Positions 1 to 10,639 of a stretch of DNA of 64,000 nt are shown here, one piece after another (position 1 is the first letter of the stretch; each line of letters begins with the position of its first letter). The notes below the pieces were generated by a model, which saw only the letters and a program-made list of their open reading frames with translations, ran no database searches and was not told the origin of the DNA. Both the position numbers and the translations under genes were made by a program. Location of the stretch: NCBI RefSeq assembly GCF_958298935.1, contig NC_084943.1, positions 15,803,001 through 15,867,000 of the forward strand, given 5' to 3'. This stretch comes from Phragmites australis (Eukaryota; Streptophyta; Magnoliopsida; Poales; Poaceae).

Positions 1-131
1 TGGTGGACCGGCATGAGATAAGCTTCAAGGTCCGCACGGTCTTGTCGAAAACCCGCTTGACGAAGCTTGCGACATCCGACGCCCTGAGGTGCACCCCTTG
101 CCTAAGGTGGTCCATGGTACCAGCTGCATCC

Positions 132-1990
132 CTATGGACATCGTAAATGATATCGGCCTGTGGATACAAATAAGAAAAAACAATTTAAATCTACAGTCTT
201 TGTTCCTCGAGTATGGAGTACTGACTTGTAAGTTACACATACCGCCAATGCAGCGTCCTCGCCCCAATGGACCCGTGTGCGTGTACATGGAACGTACCAC
301 CTTAGGTAGTCGTCGAAGCTCCGCTCATCGAAGGGACGTGCCTCCTCCATGACATCCTAAAGTACTTAGGCCCATGCTGAGACGTATGGAACCAAGCGAT
401 CTGCCCAGAGGTTGCCAGCCGGCTGGCCTTTGCATGTGTACCTGTAAGTGAACCATGTTACATATAATTCACAATAAGATGAATGTTACGAAAATTTTAA
501 TTCTGCATATGTACTTGTGGACGTGCACGGGAACAGTACGAATGTGGACAAGAGGGAATGCCTGGTGGCGGCCAAACTGCCGCATGACGCGGTGGGATGA
601 GTAGTCCTCGACGTAGATGTCAAAGACAAGCGGTGCCTTCGTAAGCCAGTACTCCTCGTCTCGAGTACACAACGGCGACAGACCCAAACCCGCACGGCCT
701 TGGACGGCCAAGAAGCTGTATGGCTGCCAGACCACGTCGTCCGAATGCATCCTATCAAACTACAACCGAAAATGCTCATAAGCGCTGCGAGGCTGCTCAT
801 ACGCCTAGTGTGGCTGTGTGACAAACATCGTTAGAATTCATTAGAAATAACATGTGTGCCAATGAAAGTGTTAACAAAAAGTACGTACCCGATGACGACA
901 CCAAAGCGAGGCCATGGTAGGTGCGTCCTCCTCGGGCTCGTCGTACCATTCCTCAGGGTATGGGGAGCGGTCCACCACTGGCCGGCCTATGGTGAACCAC
1001 TCGTAGGACCATAGCTACAGAAGAAGTGGGCACCCAGCAAAAGTGGCAAGTGGCTCCTTCTTCGTGCACGCGTTGCACAACGTCCAATACGTCGCAGCAA
1101 GGACAGCAGATGCCCAACTGAACTGCGGTACCTCCTCGCCATCAGCATCCCCTATCAACCTAGCGTACGGCACAAGGGTCCTCGCAACCAGGTGGCCTTG
1201 GCCGCTAGTGAACATAACCCACCCAAACAGCCAAAACAGATAGGCCTCCAAATGCCTGGAAACCGAGTTTGTGTTGGCCTGCGGGTGCATGTACGCCGGC
1301 TGCAAGTATGACAGGTGCTAATAAGGGATCATAACTAGATACTCAAATAGTAAATTAGAGGTTGTATTGTACGGTACCTGGAACTGTAGGATCCACTTCT
1401 TCGTTGGCCCTCGTGCATCGGACAAGAACTCAGGCACGTAGGGGGGTGCGTCGACCTTCCGCTCAATCGGGCCAAAGCGCTAATGCATGACGTTGATCCA
1501 TTCAGCATCCATGTCGATGACCCCAACCACAGCTCCCGTGCAAGGTAAGTCTAAGAGGTAGGCTACGTCCTGCAAGGTCGGGGTCATCTCGCCAAAGGGG
1601 AGGTGGAACGTATGTGTCTCCGGCCTCCATCGATCAAACAGTGCTACTATCAGCGAGTGGTCAAAATAGAAACGACGTGCCGCTGCCTCGAGGTTCTCCG
1701 TCGATCGGGCCTCAACCAAACGACAGAGCGGTAGGAGTCCCGCCGCTGCCAACCTGAATAATTAGGAATATAAATAAACAGGGGAATGCAATACATCAAT
1801 GATATGGCAAATTCGTATGAAAGTATCAAAGTACCTTTGCTTCCACCGATCGTCGATCGTAAGTAGCTCTCCAGGGCCACATGGTCAGAACACTCCTAAC
1901 TCCGTCTGGTGCTCGACGGACAAGAAGCTGCGGTGCCTCTTGTCCACTGCAGGGTCGAGAAGCTCGAGGGTCGCAGGGTCCGCCATATCT
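132..1990 (-). pseudogene. Plant mobile domain (PMD) gene in a MULE, decayed
   Basis: This is a spliced coding region of the PMD family, found in plant MAIN/MAIL proteins and in MULE and Ty3 transposons. Exon 1 (1990 to 1834) opens MADPATLELLDP and ends at a GT donor. Exon 2 (1755 to 1378) carries LDLPCTG and ends at CAG/GT. Exon 3 begins at 1299 and contains HLEAYLFWLFGWVMF and SWASAVLAATYWTLC. A later exon has RVMRQFGRHQAFPL, and the last visible part has DDYLRWYVPCTRTR. These motifs follow the family order. In-frame stops interrupt exon 1 (TGA near 1888), exon 2 (TAG near 1481), exon 3 (TAG near 1016) and the exon starting near 808, so no full protein can be made. It lies just downstream of a MULE transposase on the same strand, so both probably belong to one element whose left end is outside the window. 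Splice sites in the 3' half are inferred. Confidence 0.8.
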
Positions 1991-2199
1991 GCATTTGAAC
2001 GACATGTACATTAATGCATTGCAACATGTAGACAGGAACAATATACATTGAATGCAAATTCACTTTACAAATATATGCAACATGAATATATAGCGACATG
2101 TACTTACAAATGAAAGGTTCAAATGCTAGACACAGAAGTACAATTAAGACAGCAACCTACGCTAAATACAATCACACTAGAACTTGTCATAATACTCAC

Positions 2200-4818
2200 C
2201 TAGACAACAGGTGCATTTTTAGGACAATACTTGTACGTGTGACCTATTTCATTGCACTGACTGCATTGCTTGACCCTAGGACCCGCCTCGGATTCATCCA
2301 TATCGTTGTGAATCCGGTGAGTTTGTCGGCAGCAGGTGCATTCTTCATCTTTTCCAAATCAGGTACATAGATTCGTGAAGGCCCTGGATTACTTGTAAAA
2401 GTGTCAACAATGCCGTAACCATAGAGCTCATGATTTCAGGTGTTCAGTATTTGATCCTTCATGAAATACTTTAAAACATATTGCCTGGGAAGCATATTGT
2501 GCTCTGCACACACAGCTATGACGTGTGTACAAGGTTTGTGGAGTAATTGTGGCTTCTGGCAAGTACAAATGCATGTCTTACTCCTTAGCACGCACTCTTG
2601 AACATGCCGCTCACGTCTTCCACCCCTCCGACCCTTATCCTACCATAGGACACTGAACCTGTGCTCCGCAGTCCCCTCTTGATTTGCGCGATGCATGTGG
2701 GCCTTCTTTGTGGCCTTCTCCATATACTCACAGAGCATCCATCCATAGAGCATATGATTATCCTCCATTACATTTTTAGCAGCTGCGTACCGATCAAAAA
2801 AGTACTTACAAGTCCCATGCAAAATGCCTTCTACAATTCCAACAAGTGGAAAAGATCTCATTCCTCGCATGACCCAGTTATAAACCTCAGCAAGATTTGT
2901 ACTTATTAATCCATACCTTGCCCCACCACTGTCGTACAGCAAAGCCCATTTTTCATTTGGCTCATGATGTGTCCACTGTGAAAAGCTCCTAATAGCTGAC
3001 CCTGACCTCCTTACTATCTGCGGAGTATCTGTTGGGAGAGGTCCAAGAGCTATCGGTTCATCACTAGTGGGTGCAGCCTCCGCTGTCTGTTTTAGAGTTA
3101 GTTCGTCCAGTCTTGCCCATAGGACATTGAACTTCCGTTGCTGGTTTTGACTGCATAACTTTTTTAAAAGCTTCATCAACTCTTTGTTTTTGAACTACTT
3201 GTAGAAGTTCGCACCCATATGGCACATGCACCACCTGCTCTTCAGGTTGGGCCACTGTGCTGCTACACCCCGTCGAACACTACCATGTTGCATATCCAGC
3301 AAAGCCTGCAACAACCCTGCATGTCTATCATGAATCAAATACACATCTGGCCGGTCAAGAACAATAGCATGTTTCACCCACTCAAGGAACCAATATTAGC
3401 TGTCCCCGTTCTCACTCTCCACGAAAGCAAACCCCAGTGGTAGGACTTGGTTGTTACCGTTGACCCCAATTACAGACAATATCTGTCATTTGTACTTCCC
3501 AGTCAGGAATATTCCATCTAGGCAAATGATGGGTCGACAGTACCAAAATGCTTTGATGGTTGCAGCGAATGCAAAGAAAGCACGCTGCAATACTTGTTTC
3601 CCACTATACTCCGCATCAGTCGAGGGGTAATACTTGATATCATAGTAGCTGTCTGGGTTCCTTCCACAAATTGTGGCTAATTGGCGAGGTAGATTGTGAT
3701 ATGAATCTTCATATGTTTCGAACCTCAGCTCAATAACCTTTTGTTTCGCCCTCCATGCCTTCGCATAGTTTATTGTGTACTGGAACCTTTGCTCAATAGC
3801 ACTGATTGTTGATCGTGGCTCATACCTTAGGTTGTCCATAATCTCCCCGTACATAACATTAGCAATAGAGGCGGATGACAGGTTCCGATGGGAGAACTCT
3901 ATTTCCTCAATGTGACAATTATGTTCTTTGACTATTGAGCACTGCTAGTAGTCTACCCATTTCCCTCTGAATGCGTGCACCCACCAAGGACATTGAGGCA
4001 CCAAACACTTCACATCATACTCCCTTTTACTGGATTTAACAACCTTGAACTGCCTCCGAAGAGACAACGACCAGAATTTAACTGCATCAATAACTGCCTC
4101 CTTTGTAGGGTACATAGCACCCTGAGACACCTCGTTCTCATGGTACTGCCACAGTGTCCGATCAGCCTCGCTAACCACCAGCTTTGAAAATTCATGATCT
4201 CTCCACTTTACAGGCACTGGAGCATTACCCTCATCGTCAGATAAATCCCCATCGGCAAGGCCTTCCTCCAACTCTTGATCCTCCAACTCCATCTCTTCAA
4301 TAATGCTAGGGATATGCTCCCCCTCATTGGCTACACCCATCGGTTGCATCTCAGGAATATCCCCAACATCTGCCCTGGTCCCAACATTAACCGGGTCTGA
4401 TTCATCTTCCACTGCCTCACTTGGCCCCGCTACTGCTTCTGCAGAGTTCACCTCCGTTTGATCTTTCAGGTATGCATCAGCTAACAAAATCAGAGGCAGG
4501 CCACGTTCACAAGATATATCTATATACTGCCTCCAAAGTTGATGTAGCTTCGATCGGAACAAGCTCGCCAAAGTATCCATGACTAGCACGGCTGAGGACA
4601 GCTTTCAGCTTAACATCATGTTGTTGCAGATCCAGTTGGAAAAACCGCATGAGCCACTTGCACACACCCGCAATGGTCCTCTCATTAGCTTTACTAAGAC
4701 CCTTAATGACATGACGAAATCCAGACAGATCTACACCGTTAGGACCGTATCTAATTTCACCCTCACCATAATATATCTGAAAAATTAATTTATCTGCCAT
4801 CCCTGGAAACATCCGCAA
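2200..4818 (-). pseudogene. MULE (Mutator-like) transposase, decayed
   Basis: The domain order of a MuDR-type transposase is preserved. It runs from an acidic N-terminal segment and a MuDR DNA-binding region (about 4200 to 3945; YPTKEAVIDAVKFWSL then VKCLVPQCPWWVHAF) to the DDE-type MULE domain (CLDGIFLTGKYK near 3490 for the first Asp; LIHDRHAGLLQAL near 3310 for the second). A SWIM finger follows (CICTC then PCTH, about 2575 to 2525), then a terminal zinc knuckle CSQCNEIGHTYKYC (about 2245 to 2205) and a stop at 2200. One frame from about 4589 down is broken by in-frame stops at 3945, 3486, near 3400, 3195, 2640 and about 2440. The first part (4818 to about 4570) is in another frame, so one frameshift is also present. 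The element can no longer encode a transposase but could have been mobilised in trans. Confidence 0.88.
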
Positions 4819-5949
4819 ATATAACCAATGTTAAGACCTACGAACTATATTTCTCAGTATCAGAGATAAAAAATTTACCGACACCGATTCATACATAACA
4901 ATAGATTTTTCAATAATACCCCTGCCTAAACTTACCTACAAATATTACTCTATACAATCTACATTTAATAGCTATCCTACCATGTCAGAATTAATATTCA
5001 CAGTATACTATTATTTTCTAAACGCTACATCCTAGGTCATACCATTATCATACAGTGCTAATTCCTATGTCACACAATACTACCCTACAATTATTACTCT
5101 ATATAATCTACATATTCAAAACTAACATACTACAAATAATATTCTATATTTCACTGCTATCCTACCATGTCGTAAGTAAAATTGATAATTTTCTACTAAA
5201 TACAGTATTTTCTAAACCCTAGGTCATACATGTCTAAAACCTATGTCATATACTACTACTGTACTAATTAAGAACAATAAAAATATAGAAGAATTTACCG
5301 GAAAGTGATATTTAAATCCGCGAATCAAATGCACCAGGGCTTCGCCGCGCTCTCTTCCTCTCGTCTCCTCTCTTCTCATCTCTTCCCTCTTCAAAGTTTT
5401 TTCTTTTTTCAGATTAAAATGAGAATTTCACCTCATTTTTGGCCTTTTTATAGAGGAGTCGTACCCGCCCTCTCAGGGGCGGTAAGGCCTCGGCTCAGGA
5501 GGTCGAATGGCCTAACCGCCCTCTCAGAGGGCTATAGACGCCTAGTTTTACAATTTTTCCACGAGGAATCTATTTATTTAAATTTTTAATGAAAAAATAT
5601 AAAAATAAAAAAACTCGATTCATTGCTACCTGTTCGGCTCACAAAATATAACTTCCTGACCGGTCCACGGACGCACGGCCTGCGGTTAACTCCTCCCGCA
5701 GAGAGTTGGTAGATTAGGGATTCACCCCTCTCCACGCCTTCTCCTGTTCGATGGACAGTGCCACCGGCAGCCAGACTCCTCATCTGTTCTCCTGTGGACT
5801 ACACGGCTGTAGTCGGCATCGTCCGCCCCTCGCTTCTTGTTTGCGCCACTCTACCCCATAGCTAGGTCCTTTAGATCCAACAGCGTTGAGCACAGGGCAA
5901 GCGGCGGCAGGATCTGATGGACGTTGCCGTCATTTCCCTCGTAGCAATT
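4819..5949. other. Non-coding MULE 5' flank, AT-rich then pyrimidine-rich
   Basis: No gene is seen. 4830-5300 is AT-rich. 5345-5400 is a pyrimidine tract on the plus strand, a purine leader on the minus strand. Two copies of a short ACCGCCCTCTCAG motif lie about 50 bp apart at 5466 and 5516. This could be the 5' terminal region of the minus-strand MULE, but its other end lies outside the window, so terminal inverted repeats cannot be matched. 5590-5949 holds nothing I can name. Confidence 0.3.
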
Positions 5950-6348
5950 TGTCAGGAATAGCAAGAACAAAGTAGAACACAAATCGAACAGGAGAAATTT
6001 GGGGGTGGAAACTTTGGTAGCTGTATTGATAAATTGGACCTGAAAGATCTGAGAAGGAACTACAGCTATGTACTCTACTGGAATGGGGTTCTAGTTTGTT
6101 CTTTTCCATCCCCTTACAGACTCCGACTCAGCCCTTTAAAGTCTCAGCTTAAACATACTTACTGCTAATGCAGATTAACATAATAAACATTGCTTAATGT
6201 CTGCAAACATAACTGAAATTAAGAGCTAACTTAAGTTGAATTGACGATAGCTATCGGATGCCTGATGGATGATGCCGTTTGCCGGTAACGATCCACTTGA
6301 GAGTTGTCTGAATATATCCAATGTGGTCTGCGTATCTGCATCCTGACA
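5950..6348 (-). mobile_element. 3' LTR of Reina-like Ty3 retrotransposon
   Basis: The 399-bp segment is bounded by TGTCAGG at 5950 and CCTGACA at 6348, an inverted 7-bp terminus of LTR type. It lies immediately beyond the 3' end of the Ty3 pol gene and is preceded, in element orientation, by a purine-rich tract. A length near 400 bp suits Reina-type chromoviruses. The flanking pentanucleotide on the outer side is CAATT. No partner LTR with a matching duplication is found to the right, so the element is 5' truncated. Confidence 0.85.
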
Positions 6349-6362
6349 ATCCCCCCTCCTTA
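6349..6362 (-). promoter_or_regulatory. Polypurine tract of the Ty3 element
   Basis: Read on the minus strand, an AAGGAGGGGGG tract directly abuts the first base of the 3' LTR. This is the position and composition of the primer for plus-strand synthesis in LTR retrotransposons. Confidence 0.8.
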
Positions 6363-6374
6363 ACATCCTTGTCC

Positions 6375-8960
6375 TCAAGGATGAAAGCTTGGATCTTCCC
6401 AAGTAGCTTCTGATTCTGGTAGATTCATCCAGTGGATTAACCACTGCACAACTAGTTCATTGTTTCTTGGTACGAGCCTCCTTTCCAGGATGGACACAGG
6501 TGCTACTTTGATGTTGCCTTTATCATCAATCAATGGTAATTCAGGAGTTGGCACTGCTTGTGATCCTAGGTGCTTCTTGAGCTGACTTACATGAAACACT
6601 GGATGAAGATTACATCCCATCGGTAGTAGCAGCTTGTAAGCAACTTTGCCAATTTTTTCTAGAACTCTGAAGGGTCCATAGTATTTTGAGTGTAACTTCA
6701 ATGATCTGTGAATGCTCAATGAAGTGTGTCTATATGGCTGAATCTTCAAGTATACCATATCACCCACTAAAAACTCTCTTTCTATTCTATGTTTGTCAGC
6801 TTGATTTTTGATTCTTGTTTGAGCCTTTTGGAGATTATCTTTGATGACCTGAGCTGCTAGATGTCTATTCTGCAAAATTTCTCTAGCATTATCATGGGGA
6901 CAGTCAGGTAGTACCACTTCAGCTACCATTGGAGGTGGAAAACCATAGAGAGCTTGAAAGGGAGTCATTGTCAAAGATGTATGATATGAGGTGTTATACC
7001 ACCATTCTGCTAAAGACAACCAGTGAAACCATCTTTTCGGGCTAGCAAAACACATGCACCTCAAATAATGTTCCAAACATTGATTTACCCTTTCTGTCTG
7101 TCCATCAGATTCAGGATGATATGAAGTACTAAATCTGAGTTTGACTCCCAATGTTTTGAATAATTGTTGCCATAATTCACTAGTGAAAATTCTATCCCTA
7201 TCAGTTACAATAACTGTAGGTAACCCATGCAGCTTGAATACATTATCAACAAACAATGTTACTATATCTTGGACATTATATGGATGATTGAGAGGTATAA
7301 AATGAGCAAACTTGGTAAATCTGTCCACAACCACTAGAATGACATCTTTACCTTGTGATTTTGGTAAGCCTTCTATAAAATCCATGGATATATGTGTCCA
7401 TGCCATATCTGGTACATGTAGAGGTTGGAGGAGACCAGGAGGATAAGGTGTGTTTTCAGATTTGTTTTTCTGATAGACAGGACATTGTCTCACATAGTCC
7501 CTTACTTCTTGATTCATGTGAGGCCAATAGAATACCAGTTTCAATCTATGATAAGTAGCCCTTTCTCCTGAATGACCACCCAGTGCTGATTTGTGAAAAG
7601 AATGCAATAATTGTGTTTTCAAATTTCCTATGTTCCCAATTACTAACTTCCCTTGATACCTTATTATGCCATTTTGCAGATTATAGTGAGGAATTGCAGT
7701 TGAATCAATGTTGAGTTTCCCAATGAGCTCAATGCACCTAGCATCATCTTCATAACTCTTCACGACCTCATCAATCCACACTAGGACAGCTTCTGTTATG
7801 GCCATAAGTTGAGGTGTATGACTTGCTCTTGAGAGTGCATTAGTAGCTTTATTTTCTCTTCCTTTTTTGTATTCCACCTTGTAATCATAGCCTAGTAGCT
7901 TTATCAAGAGTTTATGTTGTACTCCTTCAACTAATATTTGGTCTTGTATGTACCTTAGACTTTGTTGATCAGTCCTGATGATTAATGATGTACTTGCAAA
8001 GTAATGTTTCCACTTCTTTAATGCTTCAAGTATTGCTATGGCTTCTTTTTCATATGTTGACAAGGCTGCTGACTTTGGCCCTAGAGTTTTGCTCAAATAA
8101 GATATGGGTCTTCCTTCTTGCATTAAAACTGCTCCTATGCCATGTCCACTAGCATCTGCTTCTAATATGAATGGTTTGCTGAAATCAGGAAGTGCTAGCA
8201 CTGGAGCATTGGTCATGACTGTTTTGAGATGCTGAAAGGCTTGTTCTTGTCTTTCACCCCATTCAAAGGAATTCTTCCTGAGAGAATCAAATAATGGTCA
8301 GCAGATTATACCATAGCCTTGTATAAATCTTCTGTAATACCCTGCTAGGTCTAAAAATCCTCTCAATTCAGTCACATTTTTAGGTGTTGGCCAATTCTTG
8401 ATTGCATCCACCTTCATTGGATCAGTTGCTACTCCATCAGCACCAATGATGTGGCCTAAATATTCCACCTGGGACTGACCAAATATGCATTTGCTCCTTT
8501 TTGCATATAAATTATTCTGTCTCAATATGTCAAAAATTGCACTTAAATGTAAGATGTGATCTTCCATAGTTGCACTGTAGATAAGTATGTCATCAAAGAA
8601 AACTAGTGTAAATTTTCTCAAAACTGCAGCTAGTATATGATTCATTAATGCCTGGAAAGTGGCTGGCGCATTTGTTAGCCCAAATGGCATTACCACAAAT
8701 TCATAGTGTCCCATATGTGTACTGAATGCAGTCTTGTATATATCTTCTTCTTTCATTTTTATCTGATGGTAATCAGACCTCAAATCAAGTTTTGAGAATA
8801 TCTTTTCTCCAAATAGTTCATCCAATAAATCTTCTATGATTGGTATTGGATACTTGTTCTTGACAGAATTGGAATTGAGTTGTCTATAGTCAACACACAT
8901 TCTCCAGGATCCATCCTTTTTCTTAACTAAGATCACTGGTGATGAGTAAGGTTGATTGAG
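6375..8960 (-). pseudogene. Ty3 (chromovirus, Reina-like) pol: RT, RNase H, integrase, chromodomain
   Basis: The region is continuous in one frame from about 8960 to a stop at 6375, with a single in-frame TGA at 8298 between the RT and RNase H parts. Visible in order: RT with [17 protein letters not shown] and the FFDD active site; RNase H with LEADASGHGIGAVL; the integrase zinc-binding region; the integrase core with MDFIEGLP, VTDRD and HPESDGQTE; and a C-terminal chromodomain-like LPESEATWEDPSF. Two residues are odd: the second Cys of the integrase HHCC finger is Tyr (CPVYQ), and the usual Gly in LDLRSGYHQ is Asp. Gag, protease and the 5' LTR are missing where a copia-type LTR begins. The stop and these substitutions make it non-autonomous. 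Lineage is inferred from the short LTR and C-terminal chromodomain. Confidence 0.92.
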
Positions 8961-8989
8961 TAGGAAAAAGTCTCAGAGAAATTATTCTC

Positions 8990-9635
8990 ACCGAAAGGTC
9001 TGGCGCTGGAAGAATTGCACTCACTAGAGCATTTTGTCCAGAGGCAGTTTGCCTCACCGAATGATCCGGTGATAAGGAATATACACGTCGAAGTAATTCT
9101 GTCAGAAGAAGACAGAGTGGATTGCACTCACCGGAAGATCCGGTGATCAGAAGAGATGTACACCGAACTATTTAACAGAAGCTTGGTATTATCGGAGCAA
9201 ATGGATTATAAGGCACCAGATGATCCGGTGATGAAATGGAAATCACATCGGAGCATTTGTGACTTGTGTCACGGTGCAGAAGACTATAACTCACCGGATA
9301 GTCCGGTGATGAAGTGATGCACACCGGAAGCTTCACCGGAGCATTTAACGGAATGTGTGAAAAATCCAGAAAAGAAGAAGTTCTACACACTGGAAGGTCC
9401 GATGATGAAGACAGTGCACACCAGAGTATTTTATGTAGAGAAAATTTTTGACGCGGTCTGGCTCAGGATAACTCACCGGATAGTCCAGTGATGAAGGAGG
9501 AGTATACACCGGACAATCCGGTGTTCAGAAGAACTCTGAGTGGAGTTCCAACGGCTAGTTTCTTAGAATGTACACACCGGATGGTCCGGTACTTGTACCT
9601 CAATTAACGCCGGATCATCCGGTGTTCACAGAATA
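8990..9635 (+). repeat. Array of spaced CACCGGA..TCCGGTG palindromes in LTR U3
   Basis: About ten imperfect copies of a 17-bp palindrome (CACCGGATNNTCCGGTG) recur at irregular 50-70 bp spacing, separated by purine-rich spacers such as GATGAAG. The array ends about 40 bp upstream of the LTR TATA box. The same array lies in the inverted copy near 61200-61870. The position suggests a transcription-factor array or a hairpin array in U3; the function is inference. Confidence 0.85.
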
Positions 9636-9676
9636 TGTGAGCCGTTGGGATAACGGCTAGTCCGCGGGGTTGAGGC

Positions 9677-9684
9677 TATAAATA
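9677..9684 (+). promoter_or_regulatory. TATA box of LTR copy A
   Basis: TATAAATA lies immediately downstream of the palindrome array and upstream of the putative R region. The related LTR at 60330-62076 has the same motif, inverted, at about 61150. Confidence 0.6.
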
Positions 9685-10586
9685 CCCCTCCACTCATTCA
9701 TTTGAAGTAGCTGGAGTCCAGAGAAATCTTGTACACCTAAGAAGACATCCAAGTTATCCAAGAGCATAAAATGTTCATCTAAGACGATTAAGCACATCAT
9801 TAATGAGTGATTAGTGCTTATAGACCTAGAGAGAAAACTTGCTAGATGCTGCAACCTAGAGTGTGGATCAAGGAGTGGTCCAAAAGTGTACTGATAGGTA
9901 CGTCGGCACCTTAAAGTCTTTATGACTTGTCGGTAACTCGTTGACCCTCCGACTTGGTATGGAGCGGTGGCAAGAGAATTGTGCGGGAACTCGGAGGCCC
10001 ATGTCTTTGTGACTAAAGCTCCAAAGTGAAGACGGCTTATAAGTGACCGGAAGAGAAGTTAGTGGTGAGACCTCATCTTGATGGCTTGGTGGCTCACCGT
10101 GCTTGAGGTCTTGTCTTGGTGACTTGGTATCTCAAGAGCCGTGACTGGAAGAGACTTGGCGACTAGAAATATATCCTTTGTGGAGCTCCAACGTGGACTA
10201 GAGGTGGCTTGTGTGTCACCGATACCACGGGATAAAAATCCCTCGTGCTGAGTTTTTCTATCTACCTTATTTAAGTTTCCACATTTACTTACTTGCAATT
10301 TACCTTGCGATTCTATCAAGCGGTAGAATAGGCACACTAGATAAGCCTAGAGCACATTTAGATAGAAATTGAGATAGACTTATCTTGTGAAAGTTTTGAA
10401 GCCAATAGTTTTTAAGTGTCCTAATTCACCCCCCTTAGGACGTCCTCGATTCTCTTCACTCTGCATTAATTGATCACCAGTTACTATAGAAGTAGTATTT
10501 CAATGTACTACAGACATTATGGACTGTAGCGTTTTACTGTATCAATCGATCACATCCATCCATCGTGAAACCGACAGCTCTAAGTG

Positions 10587-10628
10587 GGAGCTAATGCAGA
10601 GAATTTATTCGTCCTCTGCATTAGCTCC
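10587..10628. repeat. Perfect 15-bp inverted repeat (hairpin)
   Basis: GGAGCTAATGCAGAG at 10587-10601 is followed 12 bp later by its exact reverse complement at 10614-10628. A further partial copy, CTCTGCATTA, occurs at 10459-10468. This may be the terminus of a small MITE, but no second end was found. Confidence 0.6.
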
Positions 10629-10639
10629 TCTACTGCAGA

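Larger units (their letters stand above)
8961..10458 (+). mobile_element. Ty1/copia-type LTR, 5' truncated, copy A
   Basis: This segment aligns, in inverted orientation, with 60330-62076. It has LTR organisation on the plus strand. A palindrome-rich U3 (about 8990-9630) is followed by a TATA box at 9677 (CTATAAATACC), an R/U5-like stretch, and a 3' end running through AATTCACCCCCCTTAGGAC to CTTCA at 10458. The last is a familiar end of grass copia LTRs of the SIRE/Maximus type. The 5' end does not align with copy B, and the junction with the Ty3 pol gene lies at about 8955-8970, so the start is approximate. No coding part of the element is adjacent, so it is a solo or truncated LTR. Confidence 0.7.

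Noticed and set aside
9657..10337. Minus-strand frames within LTR copy A
   Set aside because: They are fortuitous frames in the R/U5 part of the LTR and are not conserved in copy B.
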